Shown: positions 31,570 to 40,857 of the stretch, piece by piece
Layout: each line of letters opens with the position of its first letter
How positions within the stretch are numbered: the stretch's first letter is position 1
Assembly: GCF_030269925.1 (NCBI RefSeq)
Contig: NC_085135.1
Coordinates: forward strand, 5,890,753 to 5,954,752
Reading direction: 5' to 3'
Origin: Bombyx mori
Taxonomy: Eukaryota > Arthropoda > Insecta > Lepidoptera > Bombycidae
Length of the DNA: 64,000 bases
Notes under the pieces: model-generated
The model's input: only the letters and a program-made list of their open reading frames with translations
What the model was told of the DNA's origin: nothing
Database searches by the model: none
Translations under genes and position numbers: made by a program

Positions 31570-32935
31570 TCTATTTTCAATGCCGCTATGGCTAACTGTA
31601 TCTTTCCCACGGTGTGGAAAGAAGCGGACATTATCGGCATACACAAACCCGGTAAACCAAAAAATAATCCGACGAGTTACCGCCCGATTAGCCTCCTCAT
31701 GTCTCTAGACAAACTGTATGTGCGTCTGCTCTACAAACGCCTCAGAGACTTCGTCTCATCCAAGGGCATTCTCATCGATGAACAATTCGGATTCCGTACA
31801 AATCACTCATGCGTACAGGTGCACCGCCTCACGGAGCACATTCTTGTGGGACTTAATCGACCAAAACCGTTATACACGGGAGCTCTCTTCTTCGACGTCG
31901 CAAAAGCGTTCGACAAAGTCTGGCACAACGGTTTGATTTTCAAACTATTCAACATGGGCGTGCCGGATAGTCTCGTGCTCATCATACGGGACTTCTTGTC
32001 GAACCGCTCTTTTCGATATCGAGTAGAGGGAACCCGCTCCTCCCCGCGACCACTCACGGCTGGAGTGCCGCAAAGCTCCGTTCTCTCACCGCTCCTATTT
32101 AGTTTATTTATTAATGATATTCCCCGGTCGCCGCCGACCCAGCTAGCCTTATTCGCTGACGACACAACCGTTTACTACTCAAGTAGAAACAAGTCCCTAA
32201 TCGCGAGTAAACTCCAGAGCGCAGCGTTAGCCCTCGGACAGTGGTTCCGAAAATGGCGCATAGACATCAAACCGGCGAAAAGCACAGCAGTGTTATTTCA
32301 AAGGGGAAACTCACCGCTTATTTCCTCCCGCATTAGGAGGAGAAACATCACTCCCCCGATCACCCTCTTCGGCCAACCTATACCCTGGGTCAGGAAGGTT
32401 AAGTACCTGGGAGTCACCCTGGATGACATTCCGCCCACACATAAAAACAGTCCGCGACCGTGCCGCATTCATTCTCGGCAGACTCTATCCCATGATCTGT
32501 AAGCGGAGTAAAATGTCCCTTCAGAACAAGGTAACACTTTACAAAACTTGCATAAGGCCCATCATGACTTACGCGAGTGTGGTGTCCGCTCACGCGGCCC
32601 GCACACACATAGACACCCTCCAATCCCTACAATCCCGCTTTTGCAGGTTAGCCGTCGGGGCTCCATGGTTCGTGAGGAACGTTGACCTACACGACGACCT
32701 GGGCCTTGAATCAATCCAGAAATACATGAAGTCAGCGTCGGAACGGTACTTCGATAAGGCTATGCGTCATGATAATCGCCTTATCGTTGCCGCCGCTGAC
32801 TACTCACCGAATCCTGATCATGCAGGAGCCAGTCACCGTCGACGCCCTAGACACGTCCTTACGGATCCATCAGATCCAATAACCTTTGCATTAGATGCCT
32901 TCAGCTCTAATACTAGGAGCAGGCTTAGGGACCCC
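31570..32935 (+). pseudogene. J-3 ORF2, middle part: reverse transcriptase
   Basis: Resumes FNAAMANCIFPTVWKEAD and carries the RT motifs: SYRPISLLMSLDK, EQFGFRTNHSC, ALFFDVAKAFDKVW, AGVPQSSVLSPLLF and LALFADDTTVYYS. Two faults are visible. The Gly of the PQG motif is Ser. A small deletion near 32430 shifts the frame (VTLDD instead of VTLDRGMTFRP), after which the second frame (32423 on) carries the C-terminal part to RSRLRDP, where R1-A entered. Confidence 0.88.
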
Positions 32936-33768
32936 TCCCGAGGGACCTGGGCGGGCCCCCCGGCGCGCACTCTGCGTGGCCGGGGGCTCCGTCTGTGGGG
33001 GAGTTTTGCTGGACTTCCACCGGGCGCGTCCGTAGGTGGCGGATAACGGGATCCTCTGGGAACAGTCCCACTCCCAGGGGTATCGTCCGATCTTTTTCGT
33101 TGCAGGGATTCCTAGGTGTTAGGTAGGTAGGCTAGGTGTAGGGGTAGGATAGCCTAGTTAGGCTTTGCAACGAAAGAGATCGGATGACGCGGACCAAAAC
33201 CAGCAGGGGGAGTTGCGGGCTCTCCACGCCCTTTACTCGCTGAAGGGTGTTTCTCCTGGAGACGCTCAGGCTCCCTCTCTCTTCCCCTTTCATCCCTCTT
33301 TTTGTTTTTTCTTCGGGTCACGTCCGACCCGTTTCGGACGTAACCCATGGGAGATGGTGGGCCACTTCTGGCCTGCCCTTCGGTGGAGAAGTGAGCCGGC
33401 GTTGCTTACGCATCTTCCGGCCGCTGGTCGCCATGTCCCCGGCTTCGGCTACAGGGGCACGCCCTCCAGAGGGGGGTACCGGTATACCGGCGTGGCTTCG
33501 TCGTTGTAGCTCTTTTGAGCGTCGGGCGGTGGTCTGCCGTGTTGCACTCGGCGGGCCGCCGGAAAACCCGTAATCCTCACCGCGTGGGGGACGGGGGCCG
33601 CTGCCGCGAGGCACGGGGCCGCGAGGACGTACACCTCTTTAAAAAATGCCCCAATCCTAAGCTCTGGTGCCCGGCGATGGGATGAATGGCTGGAGGGAGT
33701 CCAGTCCCGAGGGTACCAACCAGACCCCAGGGGACCGACCCCTGGTTAATCAAAAAGGAAAAATGAAA
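32936..33768 (+). promoter_or_regulatory. R1-A 5' UTR with long hairpin
   Basis: Almost identical to 33811-34647. CGATCTTTTTCGTTGCA (about 33088) can pair with TGCAACGAAAGAGATCG (about 33166). CCAGGGG and CCCCTGG form a second small hairpin (about 33726) just before the ORF1 ATG at 33769. R1-type elements carry transcription and translation signals here. The role of these hairpins is not known. Confidence 0.7.
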
Positions 33769-33810
33769 ATGGCATCTGTTAAAATAGTATTACCCCAGGA
33801 GGGTACCTCC

Positions 33811-34647
33811 CCCCGAGGGACCTGGGCGGGCCCCCCGGCGCGCACTCTGCGTGGCCGGGGGCTCCGTCTGTGGGGGAGTTTTTCTGGACTTCCACCGGGC
33901 GCGTCCGTAGGTGGCGGATAACGGGATCCTCTGGGAACAGTCCCACTCCCAGGGGTATCGTCCGATCTTTTTCGTTGCAAGGATTCTTAGGTGTTAGGGA
34001 GGTAGGTTAGGTGTAGGAGTAGGGTAGCCTAGTTAGGCCTTGCAACGAAAGAGATCGGATGACGCGGACCAAAACCAGCAGGGGGAGTTGCGGGCTCTCC
34101 ACGCCCTTCACTCGCTGAAGGGTGTTCCTCCTGGAGACGCTCGGGCTCCCTCTCTCTTCCCCCTTCTTCCCCTTTTTATTTTTTCGGGTAACGTCCGACC
34201 CGTTTCGGACCTAACCCACGGGTGGTGGTGGGCCACTTTTGGCCTGCCCTTCGATGGAGAAGTGAGCCGGCGTTGCTTACGCATCTTCCGGCCGCTGGTC
34301 GCCATGTCCCCGGCTTCGGCTACAGGGGCACGCCCTCCAGAGGGGGGTACCGGTATACCGGCGTGGCTTCGTCGTTGTTGCTCTTTTGAGCGTCGGGCGG
34401 TGGTCTGCCGTGTTGCTCGTTGCACTCGGCGGGCCGCCGGCCAACCCGTAATCCCCACCGCGTGGGGGACGGGGGCCGCTGCCGCGAGGCACGGGGCCGC
34501 GAGGACGTAAACCTCTTTAAAAAATGCCCCAATCCTAAGCTCTGGTGCCCGGCGATGGGATGAATGGCTGGAGGGAGTCCAGTCCCAAGGGTACCAACCA
34601 GACCCCAGGGGACCGACCCCTGGTTAATCAAAAAGGAAAAATGAAAA
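33811..34647 (+). promoter_or_regulatory. R1-B 5' UTR with hairpins
   Basis: It starts CCCCGAGGGACCTGGGCGGG, with strong GC hairpins (GCCCCCCGGC pairing with GGCCGGGGGC) in the first 70 bases. The stem CGATCTTTTTCGTTGCA / TGCAACGAAAGAGATCG (about 33962 and 34041) repeats the arrangement in R1-A. Conservation of the stem in both copies fits a function but is also expected from recent common origin. Confidence 0.7.
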
Positions 34648-37062
34648 ATGGCACCTGTGAAGAACTTATTACCCCAGGAGGGTACCTCCCGCTCCGCGGG
34701 GGGAGAATCCCTCCGTGCGGTCGAGCGATCGGCCGCACGCTGCCCCACCGTTTCTGGGGGGGGCACACACTGCCACGAGGAAGGGGGCGACAGCACGGGT
34801 CGCGTAAGGGACAGAGTCCCAACCGTGCTACTCGAGCGCTGCGAGAGTTTGATCTCGTTGCACTCGGCGCGGAGCTCCGCGAGGGGCGACGCGTCTAGTG
34901 GGCGGGAGACGCCAGCGCTGCTAGTGGACAGCACCCAACAGCGGACACGGCGGAAGCGGAAGTCGGCTCGACAGCCGGCATCCTCCGCTCAGTCCGACTC
35001 GTCGGAAGGAGAGCCTGCCAGCGCCAAGTACATGGCGTTGGCGGAAGGGCCGGCGGCTGCTTCGGCGCCGCCCGCCACTGACTTTGACAAGCCGTCGTCT
35101 TGCGGACTGGACGCTGCCTCTTCGGCGCAGTCCAGGGCCGCCTGCCGTGAGGCGAAAAATAAAAAGGAAAGGAAGCTAGAAGAGATTGAGCGCCTACAGA
35201 GAGCCCTGACGTTGGTGGGTCCCTCTGACCCCCTCCGATCTTGTCAGATAGTTGGCAAAATAGTTGCGACTATTGCAGCCAAATCGACTGGAGGCCTCAA
35301 GGGCACCGAAGTGTCGGCCATGAAATCGGCGGCCGCCACACTGGAGGAGAGGCTGCAGGACGTTGTGGACCGCACCACAACCGTGGAGACGGCGGGCTTG
35401 CGGCAGGAAGTGGCCCTGCTGCACACCCGCCTCGAGCAAGTATCGGCCGAGAATGGCCAACTTCAGGCGGCGAATGGGCAACTTAGAGTGGACATGGCCG
35501 AGTTGCGAACGATGGTTGCCGACCTCATTGAGCGGCAACGCAGCTCGGCCCCTGTCCTTCCTCCGCCCGAAGCAGAAGGCCTCACTGAGGTCGAGGAGCT
35601 GAGGCGGCAGCTCCTCATACAGGAAGCACGCAGCTCCAGGGTGGAGCGTGCGAGGCCGCCCCTCGCCCATGAGGCGAAAGGCAGTGCGCCCGTGCCAGCA
35701 CCCCGGAAAACAGTGGCCGTCAGAACGTATGGCGGCCCTACAAAAGGCGCGACACCTGCGGCACGCCCGGTCGCCTCGGCTGCTGTTCCGGCCAAGCCTG
35801 GACCATCGCGGAACCAACAAAATACGGGGGCACCAAAACCCGCCCCCTCAGGAGCACCAGTCACCGGCCAGCGGAAGACTAAGACGACTGCTCCTGCCCC
35901 GTCCCAGCCTGCGAAGGCGGGGCCCGGCAGGAGCCGAAATAAGAAGAAGGGGGGCGTCAACGCCGCCAAACCGGCCCCGACCCCCCAGCCCCGCCCACTG
36001 CCCCCTGCCCCGGCCAATATGGAAGAGGCCTGGACGACGGTAGTGCGGCGCGGGCCCAAAAAGGTGGCGGCGCCTCCTGCGCCGCGCCCCAGGCCCGCCC
36101 CTGCGGCCACCGCTCCCCGCCAAGAGGGTCGAGCGGAGCCAAGGGGCCGAACTGGAAGAAGGAGGCCGCGCGCCCCACGGTCGGCTGCAGTGGTAGTGGA
36201 GCTGCTGCCGGCCGGCAAAGAAAAGGGCATCACCTACCACGAGGTGATGACCCAGGCGCGCGGCGGCGTGAATGTGGACGCCCTCGGCGTGGAGAGGGGC
36301 ATCAAGGTCCGGCAGACGGCCAACGGGGCCCGTCTCATAGAGTGCCCCGGCCCGAACACCAACGCCGCGGCCGAAAAATTGGCGGCCCGGTTGAGGGAGA
36401 TTCTGCCGGACCCCGAGGTGGTGCGCATCGCGCGGCCCGTGAAGATGGGAGAAGTCAAAATCACGGGCCTCGACGAGTGCGCAACTAAGGAGGAGGTCGC
36501 CGCGGCCATCACGTCGCAGGGCAACTGCGCCCTCGCCGACGTCAAAGTCGGAGAGCTCCGGGTGACATATTCCGGAACCCGGACGGCGTGGGCGCGTTGC
36601 CCGATTGCAACGGCGACCCTCCTGGCCACCCCTCCACAGGGGCGGCCTTCCGACAGCCCAGGAAGGCTGCGCGTGGGCTGGGTAGTGGCCCACGTGCAGC
36701 TGCAGGATGCCAGGCCGTGGCGCTGTCTTCGGTGCTTCGGCACCGGCCACGGTCTCGCCAAGTGCCCCTCGACCGTGGACCGCAGCGGCTTGTGTTTCCG
36801 CTGCGGCCAACCGGGGCACAAGGCAGCCTCCTGCACCACAGCCGCGCCGCACTGCGTCTTGTGCGACGCGGCCAAAAGGAAGGCCGACCACCGGGCCGGG
36901 GGCCCGGCGTGTAAATCCGCCCCCTCCTCTACAAAAACGAGAAGGGGCGGAAAGAAAAAGAAGCCGGCTGCAAAAAGGGCAGCCGGTGAGTCAGCTCCCG
37001 CCGCGGCACGAGAAGAGCCGCAGGGCGGGACAGACGAGGGAGCGATGGACGTAGCCCCGTAA
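34648..37062 (+). CDS. R1-B ORF1: Gag-like RNA-binding protein (804 aa)
   Basis: The ATG at 34648 (MAPVKNLLPQEGTSRSAGG) lies soon after the CCAGGGG/CCCCTGG hairpin. Residues about 160-310 are Leu/Glu/Arg-rich and look like coiled coil (ERLQRALTLV, VALLHTRLEQVSAENGQLQA). About 330-530 is Pro/Ala/Lys-rich and basic. The conserved Gag domain follows (HEVMTQARGGVNVDALGVE). Three knuckles end it: CLRCFGTGHGLAKC, CFRCGQPGHKAASC and CVLCDAAKRKADHRAGGPAC. Such Gag proteins bind element RNA and bring it to the nucleus. The stop TAA (37060-37062) overlaps the ORF2 ATG as TAATG. Confidence 0.94.
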   Translation: MAPVKNLLPQEGTSRSAGGESLRAVERSAARCPTVSGGGTHCHEEGGDSTGRVRDRVPTVLLERCESLISLHSARSSARGDASSGRETPALLVDSTQQRTRRKRKSARQPASSAQSDSSEGEPASAKYMALAEGPAAASAPPATDFDKPSSCGLDAASSAQSRAACREAKNKKERKLEEIERLQRALTLVGPSDPLRSCQIVGKIVATIAAKSTGGLKGTEVSAMKSAAATLEERLQDVVDRTTTVETAGLRQEVALLHTRLEQVSAENGQLQAANGQLRVDMAELRTMVADLIERQRSSAPVLPPPEAEGLTEVEELRRQLLIQEARSSRVERARPPLAHEAKGSAPVPAPRKTVAVRTYGGPTKGATPAARPVASAAVPAKPGPSRNQQNTGAPKPAPSGAPVTGQRKTKTTAPAPSQPAKAGPGRSRNKKKGGVNAAKPAPTPQPRPLPPAPANMEEAWTTVVRRGPKKVAAPPAPRPRPAPAATAPRQEGRAEPRGRTGRRRPRAPRSAAVVVELLPAGKEKGITYHEVMTQARGGVNVDALGVERGIKVRQTANGARLIECPGPNTNAAAEKLAARLREILPDPEVVRIARPVKMGEVKITGLDECATKEEVAAAITSQGNCALADVKVGELRVTYSGTRTAWARCPIATATLLATPPQGRPSDSPGRLRVGWVVAHVQLQDARPWRCLRCFGTGHGLAKCPSTVDRSGLCFRCGQPGHKAASCTTAAPHCVLCDAAKRKADHRAGGPACKSAPSSTKTRRGGKKKKPAAKRAAGESAPAAAREEPQGGTDEGAMDVAP

Positions 37063-37064
37063 TG
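37060..37064 (+). promoter_or_regulatory. TAATG stop-start overlap (R1-B)
   Basis: The ORF1 stop TAA and the ORF2 ATG share one base. The silkworm R1-clade element SART1 uses UAAUG for translational coupling by termination and reinitiation (published for SART1). The same arrangement here suggests the same mechanism. The R1-A copy keeps it at 43053-43057. Confidence 0.85.
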
Positions 37065-40000
37065 GGTTGCGTCCATCGCTTCCTCCAAAGTAATTTGAAC
37101 CACTCCGCCAGGGCACAGGATCTCCTCATCCACACCATGGCGGAGTGGTCAATCGACGTCGCTGTCGCTGCGGAGCCGTACTTCGTCCCCACCGACCAGG
37201 ACTGCTGGATGGGGGACGTGGACGGCTCCGTGGCCATTGTGTTGAGACAGTCCGCGGCGTTACCCCCCTTGGAAATGGTGGCCAGGGGACCCGGGTACGT
37301 CGCGGCTAGGATCGACGGGACCGTCGTGATCGGGGCGTACTTTTCTCCGAACAGGAGCCTCGCCGAGTTCGAGCGGTTTCTAGGCGGGCTCGAGGTGATC
37401 TTGCACCGCTTCGGGTCCCGCCCTGTCATCGTCGCGGGGGACCTCAATGCCAAGTGTACGGCTTGGGGCTCCCCCCGCACGGATTCGCGAGGCGAGGCTC
37501 TTTCGGAGTGGGCGATCGCGACCGGCCTCTGTCTCCTAAACAGAGGCACGGTCGCGACTTGCGTGCGGTGGAACGGGGAATCTCACGTGGACGTGACGTT
37601 CGCGTCCCCGTCCGCCGTGCGCCGCACCCGCGGCTGGCGCGTACTCGAGGGGGCGGAGACGCTCTCGGACCACCGATACGTCCGATTTGAGCTCTTCGCC
37701 TCCTCCTTGTCGTCGTCGTCAGCCGCGGGCGCCCGCGGTGAGGAGGAGCTCCCGCAAGGTGCGCCCCGTTCGTTTCCCAGGTGGGCCTTGAAACGAATGA
37801 ACAAGGAGTTGCTGATGGAGGCGGCCGCTGTTGCTGCGTGGGCGCCAAAACCCGCGCGGCTCGCGGACGTGGATGCGGAGGTCGACTGGTTCCGGGGCAC
37901 CATGGCAAACATTTGTGATGCCGCCATGCCCCGGGTCGGCCCCCGAGCACCACGTGGGGGTGCGTTCTGGTGGTCGCCCGAGATCGCAAGACTCCGAGAG
38001 GAGTGCGTGAGGGCGCGCCGCCGGAGCGCACGCCACCGCCGCCGCCGTCGTCGCGACGCTGCGTTCGCGGAGACGGCGGCCCAGCTGCACGCTGACTGTC
38101 GTCAAAAGCAGACGGCGCTGCAGCTGGCCATCGGCGAGGCCAAGAAGCAGAGCATGAAGACTCTCCTGGAGTCGCTCGACGAAGATCCCTGGGGGCGCCC
38201 ATACAAGATGGTTCGCAGGAAACTGCAGCCGTGGGCGCTCCCGGTGACCGAGCGGCTCCAGCCTCGGCAGCTGCGGGAAATTGTTGCGGCACTCTTCCCG
38301 CCGGCAGCGGGGGGGGACTTTGAGCCCCCCCAGATGGACGCCACGTGGGGCACGCCTCCGCGTCGCCCCAGCGTTCCCGCTGCCGAGGAGCCCCCTCCCC
38401 CTATCACGGGGGCGGAGATCCATGCGGCCGTGTCCAAAATGAGAGCGAAGGACACGGCCCCCGGCCCTGACGGCGTTCACGGCCGGGTCTGGAGCTTGGC
38501 CTTCGAGGCCCTAGGGGACCGGCTCGGGGGGCTTTTCGAAGCGTGCCTCGAGTCGGGACGGTTCCCGTCGAAATGGAAGACGGGCAGACTGGTCCTTCTG
38601 CGCAAGGACGGGCGCCCCGCGGACTCACCCGCGGGCTATCGCCCCATCGTGTTGCTGGACGAAGCGGGCAAGATGCTCGAGAGAATCGTCGCGGCCCGCA
38701 TCGTTCAGCACCTGACCGAGACGGGTCCCGATCTTTCGGCGGAGCAATACGGCTTCAGGGAGGGCCGCTCGACGATCGACGCGATTCTGCGCGTGAGGGC
38801 CCTCTCCGACGAAGCCGTATCCCGGGGCGGGGTGGCGATGGCGTTATCCTTAGATGTAAGGAACGCCTTCAACACCCTGCCCTGGTCGGTGATCGCGGGG
38901 GCGCTGGAGTATCACGGCGTCCCCGCATACCTCCGCCGACTGATCGGCTCCTACCTCGAGGGCAGGTCGATCCAGTGCATCGGACACGGTGGGGCGATGT
39001 ACCGCTTCCCCGTCGAGCGCGGTGTTCCACAGGGGTCTGTCCTGGGCCCCCTGCTGTGGAACATCGGCTACGACTGGGTCCTGCGGGGCGTCATACGGGG
39101 TCCCCTCCCCGGGCTGAGCGTAATTTGTTACGCGGACGACACGTTGGTCGTGGCTCCGGGGAGGGACTACCGGGAGTCTGCCCGTCTGGCGTGCGCAGGC
39201 GTGGCACACGTCGTCACTAGGATCCGACGGTTGGGGCTCGAGGTGGCGCTCGACAAAACCCAGGCCCTGTTATTTCACGGGCCGGGACGAGCGCCGCCTC
39301 TGGGTGCCCACCTCGTGATCGGAGGCGTCCGCGTCGGGGTCGGGGTGACCGGTCTTCGGTACCTCGGCCTCGAACTGGATGGTCGGTGGAATTTCCGCGC
39401 TCACTTTGAGAAGTTGGGCCCTCGACTGATGGCGACGGCCGGCTCTTTGAGCCGGCTGCTTCCAAACGTCGGGGGTCCCGATCAGGTGGCGCGCCGCCTC
39501 TACATGGGGGTGGTGCGGTCGATGGCACTATACGGTGCTCCGGTATGGTGCCAGGCCCTGACCCGCAAGAACATCGCCGCGCTGCGACGTCCGCAGCGCG
39601 CGATCGCGGTCAGGGCGATCCGAGGATACCGCACCGTCTCCTTCGAGGCGGCGTGCTTGCTCGCTGGGGCGCCACCCTGGGACCTGGAGGCGGAGGCGCT
39701 CGCTGCCGATTACAGGTGGCGTAGCGACCTCCGATCTAGGGGGGAAGGGCGCCCCGGCGAAGGTGTAGTTCGAGCGCGGAGGCTCCAATCTCGGCGGTCC
39801 GTGCTGGAGGCGTGGTCTCGCCGCTTGGCGGACCCGTCGGCCGGCATCCGTACCGTCGAGGCGGTCCGCCCGGTTCTCGCGGACTGGGTGGGCCGCGACC
39901 GCGGATGCCTCACCTTCCGGCTGACGCAAATGTTGACCGGCCATGGATGTTTTGGCCGGTACCTTTTCAAAATATTCGGAAGGGAACCGACGGCGCAGTG

Positions 40001-40310
40001 CCACCACTGCGCGGACCGCGACGAGGAAGATACAGCGGAACACACGCTGGCGCGTTGCTCTGGATTCGACGAGCAACGCGCCGCCCTCGTCGCGGTCATT
40101 GGAGAGGACCTCTCGCTGCCGCGCGTCGTGGCTACGATGCTCGGCAGCGACGCGTCCTGGAAGGCGATGCTCGACTTCTGCGAGTCCACCATCTCGCAGA
40201 AGGAGGCGGCGGAGCGAGAGAGGGAGAGCTCTTCCCTTTCCGCACCGATCCGTCGCCGTCGAGCCGGGGGCCGGAGGCGGGAATACGCCCGTACGTCCCG
40301 GCCCCTGTAG
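37062..40310 (+). CDS. R1-B ORF2: endonuclease and reverse transcriptase (1082 aa)
   Basis: APE endonuclease (residues 1-230): NLNHSARAQDLL, VAAEPYFVPTDQDCW, VAGDLNAKCTAWGS, SHVDVTFASPSAV and LSDHRYVRFELF. RT (about 430-760): APGPDGVHGRVWSLA, AGYRPIVLLDEAGKMLE, QYGFREGRSTIDAILR, ALSLDVRNAFNTLPW, VERGVPQGSVLGPLLW and VICYADDTLVV (catalytic YADD). C-terminal zinc motif CHHCADRDEEDTAEHTLARC. No stop or frameshift. All catalytic words are present, so this copy may be competent for retrotransposition. In R1-clade elements this enzyme performs target-primed reverse transcription at chosen sequences. Confidence 0.95.
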   Translation: MGCVHRFLQSNLNHSARAQDLLIHTMAEWSIDVAVAAEPYFVPTDQDCWMGDVDGSVAIVLRQSAALPPLEMVARGPGYVAARIDGTVVIGAYFSPNRSLAEFERFLGGLEVILHRFGSRPVIVAGDLNAKCTAWGSPRTDSRGEALSEWAIATGLCLLNRGTVATCVRWNGESHVDVTFASPSAVRRTRGWRVLEGAETLSDHRYVRFELFASSLSSSSAAGARGEEELPQGAPRSFPRWALKRMNKELLMEAAAVAAWAPKPARLADVDAEVDWFRGTMANICDAAMPRVGPRAPRGGAFWWSPEIARLREECVRARRRSARHRRRRRRDAAFAETAAQLHADCRQKQTALQLAIGEAKKQSMKTLLESLDEDPWGRPYKMVRRKLQPWALPVTERLQPRQLREIVAALFPPAAGGDFEPPQMDATWGTPPRRPSVPAAEEPPPPITGAEIHAAVSKMRAKDTAPGPDGVHGRVWSLAFEALGDRLGGLFEACLESGRFPSKWKTGRLVLLRKDGRPADSPAGYRPIVLLDEAGKMLERIVAARIVQHLTETGPDLSAEQYGFREGRSTIDAILRVRALSDEAVSRGGVAMALSLDVRNAFNTLPWSVIAGALEYHGVPAYLRRLIGSYLEGRSIQCIGHGGAMYRFPVERGVPQGSVLGPLLWNIGYDWVLRGVIRGPLPGLSVICYADDTLVVAPGRDYRESARLACAGVAHVVTRIRRLGLEVALDKTQALLFHGPGRAPPLGAHLVIGGVRVGVGVTGLRYLGLELDGRWNFRAHFEKLGPRLMATAGSLSRLLPNVGGPDQVARRLYMGVVRSMALYGAPVWCQALTRKNIAALRRPQRAIAVRAIRGYRTVSFEAACLLAGAPPWDLEAEALAADYRWRSDLRSRGEGRPGEGVVRARRLQSRRSVLEAWSRRLADPSAGIRTVEAVRPVLADWVGRDRGCLTFRLTQMLTGHGCFGRYLFKIFGREPTAQCHHCADRDEEDTAEHTLARCSGFDEQRAALVAVIGEDLSLPRVVATMLGSDASWKAMLDFCESTISQKEAAERERESSSLSAPIRRRRAGGRRREYARTSRPL

Positions 40311-40844
40311 GTGGCGGCCTCCCCCCGGTGAAGGTCAAGGGGCGACCTGAGGGGGTGAGGCCGCGCGGCGCGCTACCAGCACTCTAGCGCGCTGCCGTGG
40401 AGTGAATAGAGCGACCGGTCGACGGTGTATCGCGTCCCGACCCGGCAGGCTGGTTCTGGTCCAGCGGGGTATTCCGGGACACCAGCGGCACCGTCTGGGC
40501 GGCCCGACGGGCTGCCGTACCGAGACGGCCGACGTTCCAGAGCCTTCGATTCGCCTCGAAGGCTCCGTCGGCTGGGCGTCCTTGGGGTGAGCCGCGCCGT
40601 CTGGTTGTAGTGTTGACCGTGGTAGCCCCCCTACCTCATCCGGGTTCTGACCTCGGAGGGGATCGGACGTCGGGTGTAAGAGTGCAGGGGAGTCGTTTAG
40701 TGGGTGGGTCCTAAAATCCTTGGGCCCGCGGTCTGCTCACAACACCATGCAGACCGTTGAGTCTCACATACCCCGCGCGCCCCTTTTGCGCGGGGACCTC
40801 GTAGGAGGTTCGGCCCTCTACCCGAAAAAAAAAAAAAAAAAAAA
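40311..40844 (+). other. R1-B 3' UTR and poly(A)
   Basis: 515 bp after the stop, with inverted words (CCTTCGATTCGCCTCGAAGG, about 40543), then GAGGTTCGGCCCTCTACCCG and 20 A. It is nearly identical to 46311-46840. In the R1 clade the 3' UTR is the segment recognised by the RT. Confidence 0.88.
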
Positions 40845-40857
40845 GGAGGGTACCTCC

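Larger units (their letters stand above)
33798..40857 (+). mobile_element. R1-B: intact R1-clade LINE inserted in R1-A, TSD GGAGGGTACCTCC
   Basis: The 13-base duplication lies at 33798-33810 and 40845-40857. The element (33811-40844) has a full 5' UTR, two uninterrupted ORFs overlapping at TAATG, a 3' UTR of about 515 bp and a poly(A) of 20. Its target is codons 10-14 of the ORF1 of a sister copy. Confidence 0.95.

Noticed and set aside
32936..34647. Tandem duplication of the R1 5' UTR as a promoter array
   Set aside because: The two 5' UTRs belong to R1-A and the nested R1-B. The 13-bp duplication at 33798 and 40845 explains the arrangement as an insertion.
34108..38292. Long open frames on the minus strand of the R1 elements (for example 35848-36891, 37444-38292; also 40818-42092)
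   Set aside because: They are antisense to well-supported R1 ORF1/ORF2 in GC-rich DNA, where stops are rare. They show no domain, and equivalents in both copies follow from shared sequence.
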